64,000 nucleotides of DNA from Yersinia frederiksenii ATCC 33641 (lineage in GTDB: Bacteria; Pseudomonadota; Gammaproteobacteria; Enterobacterales; Enterobacteriaceae): assembly GCF_000754805.1 (NCBI RefSeq), contig NZ_KN150731.1, positions 4,431,642 to 4,495,641 of the forward strand, read 5' to 3'. Positions 48,227 to 58,323 of the stretch are shown in pieces. The notes below the pieces were generated by a model, which was given only the letters and a program-made list of their open reading frames with translations, did no database searches and was not told where the DNA came from. The first letter of the stretch is position 1, and every line of letters starts with the position of its first letter. The translations under genes and the position numbers were made by a program.

Positions 48227-48258
48227 ATATTCCGCCCCTTTTTCGACGGGCGGAATAT
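48227..48258 (+). terminator. Terminator after the DUF924 gene
   Basis: ATATTCCGCCC pairs with GGGCGGAATAT around a 10-base pyrimidine-rich loop. T-run after the stem is poor, so strength is uncertain. Confidence 0.6.
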
Positions 48259-48520
48259 TATCTATTATGCCCATTTTTGTCGTTAATCTCGCAAAAAAAC
48301 TCTAATTACACTGACCTTATTACATATTTATGCCATTGACATCACAGCGGAAAATGAGGTTTTTCCTAAACTGCTGTCAGGGATAGAACTCCAATTGAAA
48401 CGATATTGTTACCAATATATAACAACATAACAATATATAAATGAGAGTTCAGCGCCTGCATATACTTGGAGCCAGGTTTATGTCGGTATGGACGTCCCAC
48501 CAGATGACGGAAACATCAAT

Positions 48521-49858
48521 ATGGCAGACACAACATCAGTAGATGCGGCATCGACGGAAAGTACAGCAATAGCCACGCATTCAGCTCGGCTAACGGAACA
48601 AGCGGATACCCGGCAGAGAATTCGGGCCATTGTTGGTGCTTCTTCGGGTAATTTGGTTGAATGGTTCGACTTCTACATTTATTCATTCTGCGCGCTTTAC
48701 TTTGCGCCCCTTTTTTTTCCTAACGATAATCCTACGACCCAGTTAGTCCAAACTGCAGGGGTTTTTGCCGCGGGTTTTTTGATGCGCCCAATTGGCGGTT
48801 GGTTATTTGGATATATTGCCGATAAACATGGCCGTAAGCTTTCGATGCTAATTTCGGTCTATATGATGTGTGCGGGCTCATTAATGATTGCCTGCTTACC
48901 TACTTATGCTTCAATTGGTAGCCTGGCCCCCATTTTGTTATTAGTTGCACGTCTGTTTCAAGGGCTATCTGTTGGCGGAGAATATGGTACTAGCGCCACA
49001 TACATGAGTGAAGTTGCGGTGAAAGGGCGCAAAGGTTTTTATGCTTCTTTCCAATATGTCACGTTAATTGGCGGTCAATTATTGGCATTATTAGTGCTGG
49101 TTTTATTACAGCAGACCCTGCCATCGGAAGTATTACATAGTTGGGGATGGCGTATTCCTTTCGTATTGGGGGCATTACTGGCCGTGGTAGCACTTTACTT
49201 ACGGCGCTCGCTCAATGAAACTTCGGATGAAAAGACGCGCAATAAAAAAGATGCAGGTAGTTTAAAAGGGCTATGGAAGAACCGCCGTGCTTTTATTATG
49301 GTATTAGGTTTTACTGCTGGTGGTTCGCTCTCTTTTTATACTTATACCACCTATATGCAAAAATATTTGGTCAATACCGCCGGAATGGATGTGAAAACTG
49401 CCAGCTTAGTCATGACTGCAGCATTGTTTATTTTTATGATAATACAACCATTATTTGGTGCACTATCTGACCGTATTAGCCGGCGAACCTCCATGCTGAC
49501 TTTTGCTTTATTATCAATGCTGCTCACTGTGCCAATTTTGCATGCACTAAAAGGTGTCACTAGCCCTTATATTGCTTTTGCACTGATTGTCACTGCCCTA
49601 ATTATTGTTAGCTTCTATACCTCTATTGGCGGATTACTGAAAGCAGAAATGTTTCCACCCGAAGTTCGGGCTTTAGGTGTTGGCTTATCCTATGCCGTCG
49701 CCAATGCTATATTTGGCGGCAGTGCTGAATATGTGGCGTTATCACTCAAGTCATTTGATATGGAAAGCAGCTTTTTTTGGTATGTCTCGGCAATGTGTTT
49801 CTTAACTTTCCTGGTTTCCTTACGTTTACACCGTAAAGGACAAGAAGTTGAACTATAG
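48521..49858 (+). CDS. kgtP: Alpha-ketoglutarate permease KgtP (MFS)
   Basis: A proton symporter for 2-oxoglutarate with twelve membrane segments. The start at 48521 (MADTTSVDA...) resembles the E. coli KgtP start and has GGA about ten bases upstream; the frame is open back to 48488. Sequence follows KgtP closely: [20 protein letters not shown] near residue 35, [14 protein letters not shown] after helix 2, and [18 protein letters not shown] near residue 150. It is the last core gene before the RiPP island and converges with it. Confidence 0.92.
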   Translation: MADTTSVDAASTESTAIATHSARLTEQADTRQRIRAIVGASSGNLVEWFDFYIYSFCALYFAPLFFPNDNPTTQLVQTAGVFAAGFLMRPIGGWLFGYIADKHGRKLSMLISVYMMCAGSLMIACLPTYASIGSLAPILLLVARLFQGLSVGGEYGTSATYMSEVAVKGRKGFYASFQYVTLIGGQLLALLVLVLLQQTLPSEVLHSWGWRIPFVLGALLAVVALYLRRSLNETSDEKTRNKKDAGSLKGLWKNRRAFIMVLGFTAGGSLSFYTYTTYMQKYLVNTAGMDVKTASLVMTAALFIFMIIQPLFGALSDRISRRTSMLTFALLSMLLTVPILHALKGVTSPYIAFALIVTALIIVSFYTSIGGLLKAEMFPPEVRALGVGLSYAVANAIFGGSAEYVALSLKSFDMESSFFWYVSAMCFLTFLVSLRLHRKGQEVEL

Positions 49859-49912
49859 ACGGCATAATTGCTGCTAATAGTATTTTACTACTGAGGTCGC
49901 AATCTTGTGGCT

Positions 49913-51223
49913 TCAGTAGATACTGGCGATATAATTCTGGATGGTTGCCAGCAAATTTCCCGTACCACAGCATGCATCATTATATCCTTCAGTGTGTCTA
50001 CGATTAATAACTCGGTCATGGGGGCAACCACCATGGCAAATAGAAAACCACGGGCAATGATGCATTTTTTTAGTAGCCTCATTTTCCTCGTTGATGGCTT
50101 GTTGATTATGTGTTGAGTGCGCTAGCAGGTCTGCTAAGTCAGTAGATAATAATGAACCATAAATACTATTTTTATCTCCAACATACTTATCGCAAGGAGA
50201 GACGTCCCCATTGGGTTCGAGAGTAATAATTTCTTGTGAGCAATTACCAGACCAATAGCAGGCAGCTGGTTTTTGGCTAGGGTTTCTTAGCACCTTGATA
50301 AAGTCGTCAAAAACAGCAATATGTATTTTTTCTTGGTAATCTCTTACCCAAATAGTAAACAGTACTGAGAGGAAATGAATAAACTCGGCATAAGTGATAA
50401 AGTTATAGCCAACATATTCACCTTTAACCAACCGATTATCTGGAACGATATTGAGGAACTCAATACAATTTAGTTCGATTGAAATAAAATAGTCTAGCAT
50501 TTCTCTTATATCAGTTTGATATATATCTCGATCAACAACAATGAGTGCGCCATATAAAATGTTATGCTGGCGAAGTTTTTTTATCCCTTGTGCCACGCGT
50601 TCAGATGTTCCTTTCCCTCGATAGTCGATTCTCCGTTTATCATTTATCGTTGGGACTCCATCAAGACTAATTCCGACATTCATACCAATACCTTGGATGA
50701 ATTTCAACCACTCGTTGGATATATTAACTAAGTTTGACTGCATTGTGTTTGTTATATATTGCTCTGGCCGTTTAAATTGCTGCTGCAACCAAATAAGCTT
50801 TTTAAAAAAAGAAGGTTTTAACAGTGTGACTTCTCCTCCATGCCATACAAATTCAAATCTGTTTACATTCGGAATGGCAAGGAGTTGGCGTACAGTATGA
50901 ACCAATGTATGAAATGAAACCGTCTGATTGGGACCTTCAGCCCATGAGTGACAATAAGTACAGCGCAGGTTACATAAACGCGTTGCCTTCAGCACAATAA
51001 CTAACTTTTCTGCCTTAATGGCTTTTGCTGAAATACTTTTACTTATTTCTTCATTATATATTTCTAGCTCATCAGTATCTAATAATTGATTGGCTGGGAT
51101 CTTTCCTATAAGCAAAGCTGATAAGGCTTTATATTCGCAGCTTTCAAGTTTTTTTAAGTTTTGTGAATTTATATTATTAATATCAATGCAATCAATGTTT
51201 TTAATTGGTATCTTATTCTCCAT
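49913..51223 (-). CDS. Radical SAM/SPASM peptide maturase, XYE type
   Basis: A 436-residue radical S-adenosylmethionine enzyme. The cluster motif CxxxCxxC is at C84, C88 and C91 (CNLRCTYC), and the C-terminal SPASM domain has cysteines at about C322, C328, C344, C390, C396, C400, C418 and C419, enough for two auxiliary iron-sulfur clusters. WHGGE near residue 128 is the usual second motif. It matches the XyeB-like group (Xenorhabdus-Yersinia-Erwinia), enzymes that make strained rings between an aromatic side chain and a residue two positions on in a small precursor. It lies last in the minus-strand cluster, 17 bases after the ATPase gene. Confidence 0.85.
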   Translation of the reverse strand: MENKIPIKNIDCIDINNINSQNLKKLESCEYKALSALLIGKIPANQLLDTDELEIYNEEISKSISAKAIKAEKLVIVLKATRLCNLRCTYCHSWAEGPNQTVSFHTLVHTVRQLLAIPNVNRFEFVWHGGEVTLLKPSFFKKLIWLQQQFKRPEQYITNTMQSNLVNISNEWLKFIQGIGMNVGISLDGVPTINDKRRIDYRGKGTSERVAQGIKKLRQHNILYGALIVVDRDIYQTDIREMLDYFISIELNCIEFLNIVPDNRLVKGEYVGYNFITYAEFIHFLSVLFTIWVRDYQEKIHIAVFDDFIKVLRNPSQKPAACYWSGNCSQEIITLEPNGDVSPCDKYVGDKNSIYGSLLSTDLADLLAHSTHNQQAINEENEATKKMHHCPWFSICHGGCPHDRVINRRHTEGYNDACCGTGNLLATIQNYIASIY

Positions 51224-51240
51224 AATGTATTCCTATCTTG

Positions 51241-51900
51241 TCATGTGAAATTGCCGTCTTTCATATTAACTATTTTTTTCCCATATGCAGATGCTTCATC
51301 TGAATGTGTCACCATAATAATAGTAGTGCCTTTTTTATTAATATTTTTCAATTGTTGAAGGACCATATGAGCGTTTTTACTATCCAAATTCCCAGTTGGT
51401 TCATCAGCTAAAAGTAATGCGGGTTTGGATACCATTGCTCTAGCTATTGCTACGCGTTGTTGCTGGCCACCAGATAATTGTATTGGTTTATGGTCTCTCC
51501 GATTCTCAATGTCGAAAATAGTTAATACTTGATCTACTCGTTCAATGCGCTCTTTCTTATTGATTCCACGATATTTAAGAGGTAATGCAATATTATCAAA
51601 GACGGATAGATGGGCGATAAGATTAAATGATTGAAAAATATATCCTATGAGTGTTCTTCTCAGCAGGATTTTTTGTGAGTAGTTCAACTTGGAAACATCT
51701 TTTCCAGCCAAAGTAAGAGAACCACTATCTAGATTATCAAACATACCAATAATATTGAGTAGTGTCGATTTACCTGACCCTGATGGCCCCATGATGGAAA
51801 CAAAGTCACCTTTCTCTACAGAAAAATCAAGATGATTAAGAACCTTGGTTTTTATTGTCTTAGTAATGTAACATTTCTGAGCGTTTTGTATATTTATCAT
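51241..51900 (-). CDS. ABC transporter ATPase, MacB/LolD type
   Basis: A stand-alone ATPase of the LolD/MacB class. The ATG at 51900 (MINIQNAQKCYITKTIKTKV), one base after the stop of the membrane-fusion gene, matches the family start; the frame extends to 51954 inside that gene. Walker [10 protein letters not shown] near residue 39, [15 protein letters not shown] near 140, and LLLADEPTGNLDSKN are intact. It should power export of the modified peptide by the permease encoded upstream. No peptidase domain is attached. Confidence 0.85.
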   Translation of the reverse strand: MINIQNAQKCYITKTIKTKVLNHLDFSVEKGDFVSIMGPSGSGKSTLLNIIGMFDNLDSGSLTLAGKDVSKLNYSQKILLRRTLIGYIFQSFNLIAHLSVFDNIALPLKYRGINKKERIERVDQVLTIFDIENRRDHKPIQLSGGQQQRVAIARAMVSKPALLLADEPTGNLDSKNAHMVLQQLKNINKKGTTIIMVTHSDEASAYGKKIVNMKDGNFT

Positions 51901-51901
51901 G

Positions 51902-53164
51902 TTATTTAAACTCAATGATAGCATATTCTTTATTATTGGTTTTAGGAGGTACAATAATTTGTTGTCCTGCTATTAATCCTGCTGTAATTTCTGTTTTTAT
52001 AGCACTTCTTCGTCTGATTTCAACGTAAGATTTAATAGCTTGATCCTTTTCTGGTTGATAGATATAGATAAATTCGTTCCCACCTTTATCTGAAATGATA
52101 CTTTCTGCAGGTACCAATAAAACATTGTTGTCCTCATCGTTTAGTGAGATTTTTATTTCAATTGACTGTCCCCTTTTTAGCGGGACAGGACTCTGCTGAT
52201 ATGGTATTAGTTTTGCTTTAAATTTACCATTTTCAACAATGGTTGATACTGACTCAATGAGTAATGGAATATCTTGGCCATTTATTTGTGAAACTATCTG
52301 GCTCTGTGGGATTATTTTATCTAGATAGTACTCACTGAAATAAACATTGAAATAATAAGACTGTAAGTTATCTATTACAGCAATTTTCTCGCCAGGTTTT
52401 ATTTGCTGACCTAATTCAATATCTAAAACAGATAAGGTTCCATCAATAGGTGCCGTTATCACTAACTGGTCCATACCATTTTCAATCATTTTCATCATCC
52501 TCTCAAGCAGGGAAATAGAATTATCAATACTTCTTAATTGTGAGGGGAATGACGCTCTATTCTTAGAATCATGTACCCGTAGTATATCAATTTTTGCTTG
52601 CCAGTTTTTTAATATGCCAACCTGGTATTCTAATTCTGATTTTGCAATCATTGATTTTTTGTCAAGTTCTCGGTGTCTATTTAAATCTTTAGAGATTATA
52701 GCAATTTGGTGTTCAGCTTCTTGTAAGCTGATCTTTGTATCTCGATTATCTTGTTCCAGTTGTATTTTCATATTACGCAGGTTATTTATTTTTTCAACAA
52801 TGGTGGCTATTCTGGATGTTGCTTCCAGCATAAAGTCATAGTTTGATAAATTAGCAATAACATCACCTTTTGCAACAGTATCAAAGGCCTGTTTTGTAAT
52901 ATTAATAACTTTCCCCCCTCGCTCACTTGATACAATTATACTTTCCTTTGGTACAGTAATCGCTCGGGTAATGAGCAGGTCTTGATAAACTTCTGGTTTT
53001 ATTGTGTGAAAAATAACATCGTCTCGAGATATGAGTAAGGTTTGTTGCTTTGTAGATAAGTAATAAACAGAATAAACACCTGAAATAAATAACAGCAACA
53101 CGCAAAAAATGATTAATTTAGCATTTTTATTTATAGATGCTTTTTTTTCTATTTTTATATCCAT
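51902..53164 (-). CDS. HlyD/MacA-type periplasmic membrane-fusion protein
   Basis: A 420-residue adaptor with one N-terminal membrane anchor (about residues 17-38), a lipoyl-like region (PKESIIVSSERGGKVINITKQ near 75), a long coiled-coil hairpin (about 110-225), a second lipoyl half (LVITAPIDGTLSVLDIELGQ near 235) and a beta-barrel. It would link the inner-membrane permease to an outer-membrane channel such as TolC. The gene starts five bases after the permease stop. The sequence is AT-rich compared with the flanking core genes. Confidence 0.85.
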   Translation of the reverse strand: MDIKIEKKASINKNAKLIIFCVLLLFISGVYSVYYLSTKQQTLLISRDDVIFHTIKPEVYQDLLITRAITVPKESIIVSSERGGKVINITKQAFDTVAKGDVIANLSNYDFMLEATSRIATIVEKINNLRNMKIQLEQDNRDTKISLQEAEHQIAIISKDLNRHRELDKKSMIAKSELEYQVGILKNWQAKIDILRVHDSKNRASFPSQLRSIDNSISLLERMMKMIENGMDQLVITAPIDGTLSVLDIELGQQIKPGEKIAVIDNLQSYYFNVYFSEYYLDKIIPQSQIVSQINGQDIPLLIESVSTIVENGKFKAKLIPYQQSPVPLKRGQSIEIKISLNDEDNNVLLVPAESIISDKGGNEFIYIYQPEKDQAIKSYVEIRRRSAIKTEITAGLIAGQQIIVPPKTNNKEYAIIEFK

Positions 53165-53169
53165 AATGT

Positions 53170-55530
53170 TTATTTATTATTCCCTATATTCAGTGTGTTA
53201 CTGCTGAAAAACAACGTCATGGTCATGACAATAATTATTGCTAAAATAAAACTAATAAGTGCACAAGTAGCATAGATATAGGAAATACTACTGACTAAAC
53301 TATACTGATCCAACCAACGATGTAATAATAAAAAACTTATAGGAAGTGATACTCCAACAGATATAACTATAGGGATTAGGTTCTGTTGTATAAAGAAGAT
53401 AATGTTTGTATAAACGGAGCCTCCAATTGACGTCATTATCTCCAATGTTTTACCAAGGCGTTTTGTCTCAGAGGTGCTGATTATTATTGTACTAATAAAA
53501 ATTAATATGATTGATAGTAAGGTAACTCGACTAATGGTTTCCTGCATGAGTATGCTATTGTTGAAGTACTCTTTATGCAAGTTGCTGACTAATTTTATTT
53601 GCTCAGGATTAACACTATAGTGCTGCAATAGTTTTATTATAACTTCTAGATCCCGTATATTACTGAATTTTATTGCGCCATAACGTTGAACATCTTTTTC
53701 AATGAAAATAAGTAATGGTGGTGGAGTGTTTTCATGGTCTGCAAGATAAAAATCATCGACTATCCTTAGGATTCTCACCGGTTGCTGTACACCATTTTTT
53801 TTTATATAGAATAAATTATTTAATACTTGCTCATAAGAATACAACCCCATTAATGATAAAAAAGACTTAGTGACAATAGCATGGAATATATTATCATGCT
53901 CACTCGGTAAGATAGGGGACTCTCTCCCTGCCAGTGTTTTTATGTCCCAAGTTTTAATAAAGTGTTTATTTACATTAAGCGTATTTACTGTGACTAATTT
54001 GTCTTTTTCTTGCTGGTTATGATGAAATACCGAGACGTTATTTCTCGACATGTCAAATGGCCGCCAACTGCTCATTGCAAGATTGCTTGCGTAAAGTTCT
54101 TTTTTTAACTTATCTTGCAAGCTATTTGCTGAGACATGAGATTTTAACTCGTCGCTTAGTGGGAATGTCACTATATTCTCTGTTTCATAACCAAAGTTAT
54201 TATTTTGCATGAAACGTGTTTGTGTCATTATGCCTGCCCATAAGTAAATTATGATCCCAGCAATAATAAGCTGTATACAAAACATCAGGCTGTATATGTT
54301 ATGAGTATGAGATTGCTGAGTGTTATAGGTATTATAAGGGCGAGAAAGGGTGAGTAAAAATAAAAAATGCGCAAGTAAAATAGCAATGTATGTAGCGGCT
54401 AATGTAATAGAGAATGCTGTTGAAAAATCTTGACTGCCATGAGTAAAGATTAACTCTCTGACCCCATCCGAAAGTTGTATTAGAGCAGCTAAAATGAAAA
54501 GAACCAATACCAGCATAAATGCAGTTTGTAATGTTGCGATGATAAATGACTCACAGATGAGTTGATAATAGGATGCCCCTACGGCTTTTTTGACATAAAA
54601 ACTATTTCTCTTATTCGCATTAATTACATTGTTAATATTGAAGAAATTCATAGTTGTAGTTAAAAAAACAAATAAACCGGAGGCATATAAAATAGTTAAA
54701 TACGCTGATGAAATCACTATACTGATCTCATCTGGTAATGCATTATCGTAATGAATATCGGTAATGTTACGAGTAGACAATTGGATGAACTCTTCCGGGC
54801 TAAAAGGGGCTCCTGGAAGTTGGGGGGCGTACTGACTAATATATGAGTTAAGTTGCTTAATATTAGGCACTGTACCGGGTTGCATCGTAATAAATACATA
54901 AGCGTGTGTATCATACCAATCATGTCTTTTATCTTGATAACCATCTATAATTTCAGGGGCGAATGCTATGATTGCTTTAGTTTTAAAACGACTCGATTTA
55001 TTGAATTCAACCATTTCCTTGATGATGAACTGCCCTTTATCCCCTAATGTAATGACATGCCCTTGTGGATTGTCCAGATGAAGATATTGGCGGTTGAACT
55101 CTGGAGTGATAATAATTTCATTACGTGCCAGATATGGAATTTTTTGTTGGAAAGGATTTAAGGTGTCAAAAAAATTGACGCTCACTGCATAAATATCTAC
55201 ATCTGAATGGGTTCTATCATTGATCTGCAAATGAGTTAAAATACGAATAATGGAGTTTACAGACTTGATGTTTTTGTCATTCTCTAACACAGAAATAAGA
55301 GGTAAGGGGACTTGCGCTGATTTAATTCTATCTCCATTAGGCAGATTAAACCGTGTTTCTATTCGATAGATATCTTTATAGTCACTATGCTGCTTTTCAA
55401 TACGAAAATCAGTTAAATAAAGAAGTAACACTAAAAATGATGAGATTAGCCCAATGGCTGTTACTATTATAGCTAACAGGCTCGATATTGGGCTTAGCTT
55501 CAAATCATTGAAAAATTCACTTGTCAGCAT
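53170..55530 (-). CDS. FtsX/MacB-type ABC permease
   Basis: A large permease of about 786 residues with a duplicated layout: an N-terminal membrane helix, a large periplasmic domain and a bundle of helices near residues 280-400, then a second similar half ending with three helices. This is the pattern of MacB-like proteins with two FtsX repeats but without an attached ATPase. The ATG at 55530 is preferred; a GTG lies at 55545. It works with the ATPase and membrane-fusion protein encoded directly downstream. Codon use is markedly AT-rich, which suggests acquisition by transfer. Confidence 0.82.
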   Translation of the reverse strand: MLTSEFFNDLKLSPISSLLAIIVTAIGLISSFLVLLLYLTDFRIEKQHSDYKDIYRIETRFNLPNGDRIKSAQVPLPLISVLENDKNIKSVNSIIRILTHLQINDRTHSDVDIYAVSVNFFDTLNPFQQKIPYLARNEIIITPEFNRQYLHLDNPQGHVITLGDKGQFIIKEMVEFNKSSRFKTKAIIAFAPEIIDGYQDKRHDWYDTHAYVFITMQPGTVPNIKQLNSYISQYAPQLPGAPFSPEEFIQLSTRNITDIHYDNALPDEISIVISSAYLTILYASGLFVFLTTTMNFFNINNVINANKRNSFYVKKAVGASYYQLICESFIIATLQTAFMLVLVLFILAALIQLSDGVRELIFTHGSQDFSTAFSITLAATYIAILLAHFLFLLTLSRPYNTYNTQQSHTHNIYSLMFCIQLIIAGIIIYLWAGIMTQTRFMQNNNFGYETENIVTFPLSDELKSHVSANSLQDKLKKELYASNLAMSSWRPFDMSRNNVSVFHHNQQEKDKLVTVNTLNVNKHFIKTWDIKTLAGRESPILPSEHDNIFHAIVTKSFLSLMGLYSYEQVLNNLFYIKKNGVQQPVRILRIVDDFYLADHENTPPPLLIFIEKDVQRYGAIKFSNIRDLEVIIKLLQHYSVNPEQIKLVSNLHKEYFNNSILMQETISRVTLLSIILIFISTIIISTSETKRLGKTLEIMTSIGGSVYTNIIFFIQQNLIPIVISVGVSLPISFLLLHRWLDQYSLVSSISYIYATCALISFILAIIIVMTMTLFFSSNTLNIGNNK

Positions 55531-55655
55531 AGGGAAATATCTCACTGGTTTTAATAAAATCTAGTGATGTTATTACTATTAAGATGATGTTGTGCTACTG
55601 CATCAGTATTGAAGTAACTTACATTCTTTATTCAAATTATATTGACTGTCTATTG

Positions 55656-55687
55656 CGGTTAAGATGCTAACGAAAGCATCTTAACCG
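55656..55687 (-). promoter_or_regulatory. Hairpin between the peptide gene and the transporter genes
   Basis: CGGTTAAGATGCT pairs perfectly with AGCATCTTAACCG over 13 bp, with a 6-base loop. No T-run follows on the minus strand. Placed between a precursor gene and its processing genes it may let part of the transcription stop or stabilise the short message, raising precursor over enzymes. That is a common RiPP layout; the effect here is inferred. Confidence 0.6.
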
Positions 55688-55716
55688 GCAGGTATTAAAT
55701 GTTCCCATTGTATAAT

Positions 55717-55929
55717 CTATTGTTGTGTAAAGCTTTTTGACCAGTTCCATGCGGTTATTTTATTATCTGAATCGCTATTTTTTAGACTTTCAATTTCATG
55801 GTCATTTATAGATAGTGAACTATTTTTAAACGATTCCTCTAATGATTCCAATTTAGTTTTTAGTGTTATTAAATGCGTATTACCTGTTTTTTTATCTGGT
55901 TGATGTGAAGTATGCATATAATTCTCCAT
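55717..55929 (-). CDS. XYE-type RiPP precursor peptide
   Basis: A 70-residue peptide. The first 55 residues are polar and include a predicted helix (LITLKTKLESLEESFKN), typical of a leader; the last ten are the likely core, W61-N-W-S-K-S-F67-T-Q-Q, rich in aromatic residues. AAGGA stands about nine bases before the ATG. Three-residue windows with an aromatic first residue are W61-N62-W63, W63-S64-K65 and F67-T68-Q69. There is no double-glycine leader end. I recognise the type from its tail, its size and the maturase next door; I cannot prove modification. Confidence 0.8.
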   Translation of the reverse strand: MENYMHTSHQPDKKTGNTHLITLKTKLESLEESFKNSSLSINDHEIESLKNSDSDNKITAWNWSKSFTQQ

Positions 55930-56110
55930 TTAAATAATTCCTTTTAGATGCAACAAAACACAGGTCAGTGTTGAGCCATTTATTTGTAATTCTTTTTTTA
56001 GACTTTATCAATGTTTTTTGTGTCTGAGATTTTTATCGTCATTAATTAGTTTCATTATTGTTTTATTCTTTATTAGATATGTTTGTAACTGAAGTAATTA
56101 CATATTTTTT
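55930..56110. other. Promoter region of the RiPP cluster
   Basis: About 180 AT-rich bases between the precursor start and the fghA terminator. The cluster promoter must lie here, reading to the left. I see no operator or regulator gene next to it. Confidence 0.4.
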
Positions 56111-56120
56111 ATTAAATAAA

Positions 56121-56138
56121 AAGCCCCAAGAGGGGCTT
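56121..56138 (-). terminator. Terminator after fghA
   Basis: AAGCCCC-AAGA-GGGGCTT with a T-run on the minus side (TTTTTATTTAATAA). It marks the end of the frmA-fghA transcript and the boundary with the RiPP island. Confidence 0.85.
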
Positions 56139-56176
56139 ATCATATTTACTATAGATAATTGAGTTAGTTACATCAG

Positions 56177-57019
56177 TTATGGATGTAAATACTCTGCGTG
56201 GAAACGCAAGTGATCTTCAATAAAGGTCGCTATGGTGAAATAGCTGTGGTCATAACCTGGTTGAATACGCAGAGTGAGCGGCCAATCTCGCTGACGTGCC
56301 AGCTCAGCCAGTTTTGCTGGTTGTAGCTGGTCGGCAAGGAACTGATCACCGTCACCTTGATCAACTAACATCGGTAGCTGAGTTTGTGCATGAGTCAGTA
56401 AATGGCAGCTATCATATTGCAGCCATTGGCTCTCATCGATGCCCAAATAAGCAGTAAAGGCTTTACGGCCCCAAGGTACCTGACAGGGGTTGACGATTGG
56501 TGCAAAAGCGGAAGCAGACTTATATTGTTGCGGGTTCCGCAGTGCCAACATCAGTGCTCCGTGACCGCCCATTGAGTGGCCACAGATAGATTGCTGCGCA
56601 CTGACGCTAAAATGCTGGCGGATCAAGGCGGGCAATTCCTGACTGATGTAATCATACATTTGGAAATTTTCAGACCATGGTGCTTGTGTTGCATTCAGAT
56701 AAAAACCTGCACCTTGACCCAAATCATAACTGTCGTCATTGGGGACGTTATCACCACGCGGACTGGTATCCGGCATGACTAAGACCAGCCCTAACTCAGC
56801 AGCAACCCGCTGCGCGCCTGCTTTCAATGTGAAGTTTTCATCATTACAGGTTAGACCCGACAGCCAGTAAAGCACGGGAGGAGGGTTATCATCCCGTGGC
56901 GGTGGCAGATAGATGCTGAAGGTCATATTGCAATTCAGGCTGCTGGCAGCGTGGCGATAGCGTTGTTGCCATCCACCAAACATCCGGTGCTCTTCGAGAA
57001 GTTCAAGTGACGTATTCAT
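56177..57019 (-). CDS. fghA: S-formylglutathione hydrolase
   Basis: Serine esterase that completes glutathione-dependent formaldehyde oxidation, giving formate and glutathione, 280 residues. The nucleophile elbow [10 protein letters not shown] lies near residue 147 and the catalytic aspartate and histidine in DQGDGDQFL and [14 protein letters not shown] near the end. It is 20 bases after frmA on the same strand, the usual pairing. Its terminator borders the RiPP island. Confidence 0.93.
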   Translation of the reverse strand: MNTSLELLEEHRMFGGWQQRYRHAASSLNCNMTFSIYLPPPRDDNPPPVLYWLSGLTCNDENFTLKAGAQRVAAELGLVLVMPDTSPRGDNVPNDDSYDLGQGAGFYLNATQAPWSENFQMYDYISQELPALIRQHFSVSAQQSICGHSMGGHGALMLALRNPQQYKSASAFAPIVNPCQVPWGRKAFTAYLGIDESQWLQYDSCHLLTHAQTQLPMLVDQGDGDQFLADQLQPAKLAELARQRDWPLTLRIQPGYDHSYFTIATFIEDHLRFHAEYLHP

Positions 57020-57039
57020 GCGTTGTCTGCCTCCTTGCC

Positions 57040-58212
<1,173 letters not shown>

Positions 58213-58323
58213 TTATATAAATATATTATTTATGTATCATATATGTTGCGATCAACGATTTGCGATGAACGCACGTCAGTATGGTATGAATTATGACCGT
58301 AAATTGAGGTTCTGCCTTCCCAA

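Noticed and set aside
49881-49920. Inverted repeat at the end of the radical SAM gene as a shared terminator
   Set aside because: The stem (CTACTGAGG/CTTCAGTAG) has a mismatch and a long loop, overlaps the gene end, and lacks a T-run on either strand.
49913-55929. The island as a macrolide efflux (MacAB) system
   Set aside because: MacB is one polypeptide with its ATPase; here the ATPase is separate and the set includes a radical SAM enzyme and a small peptide gene.
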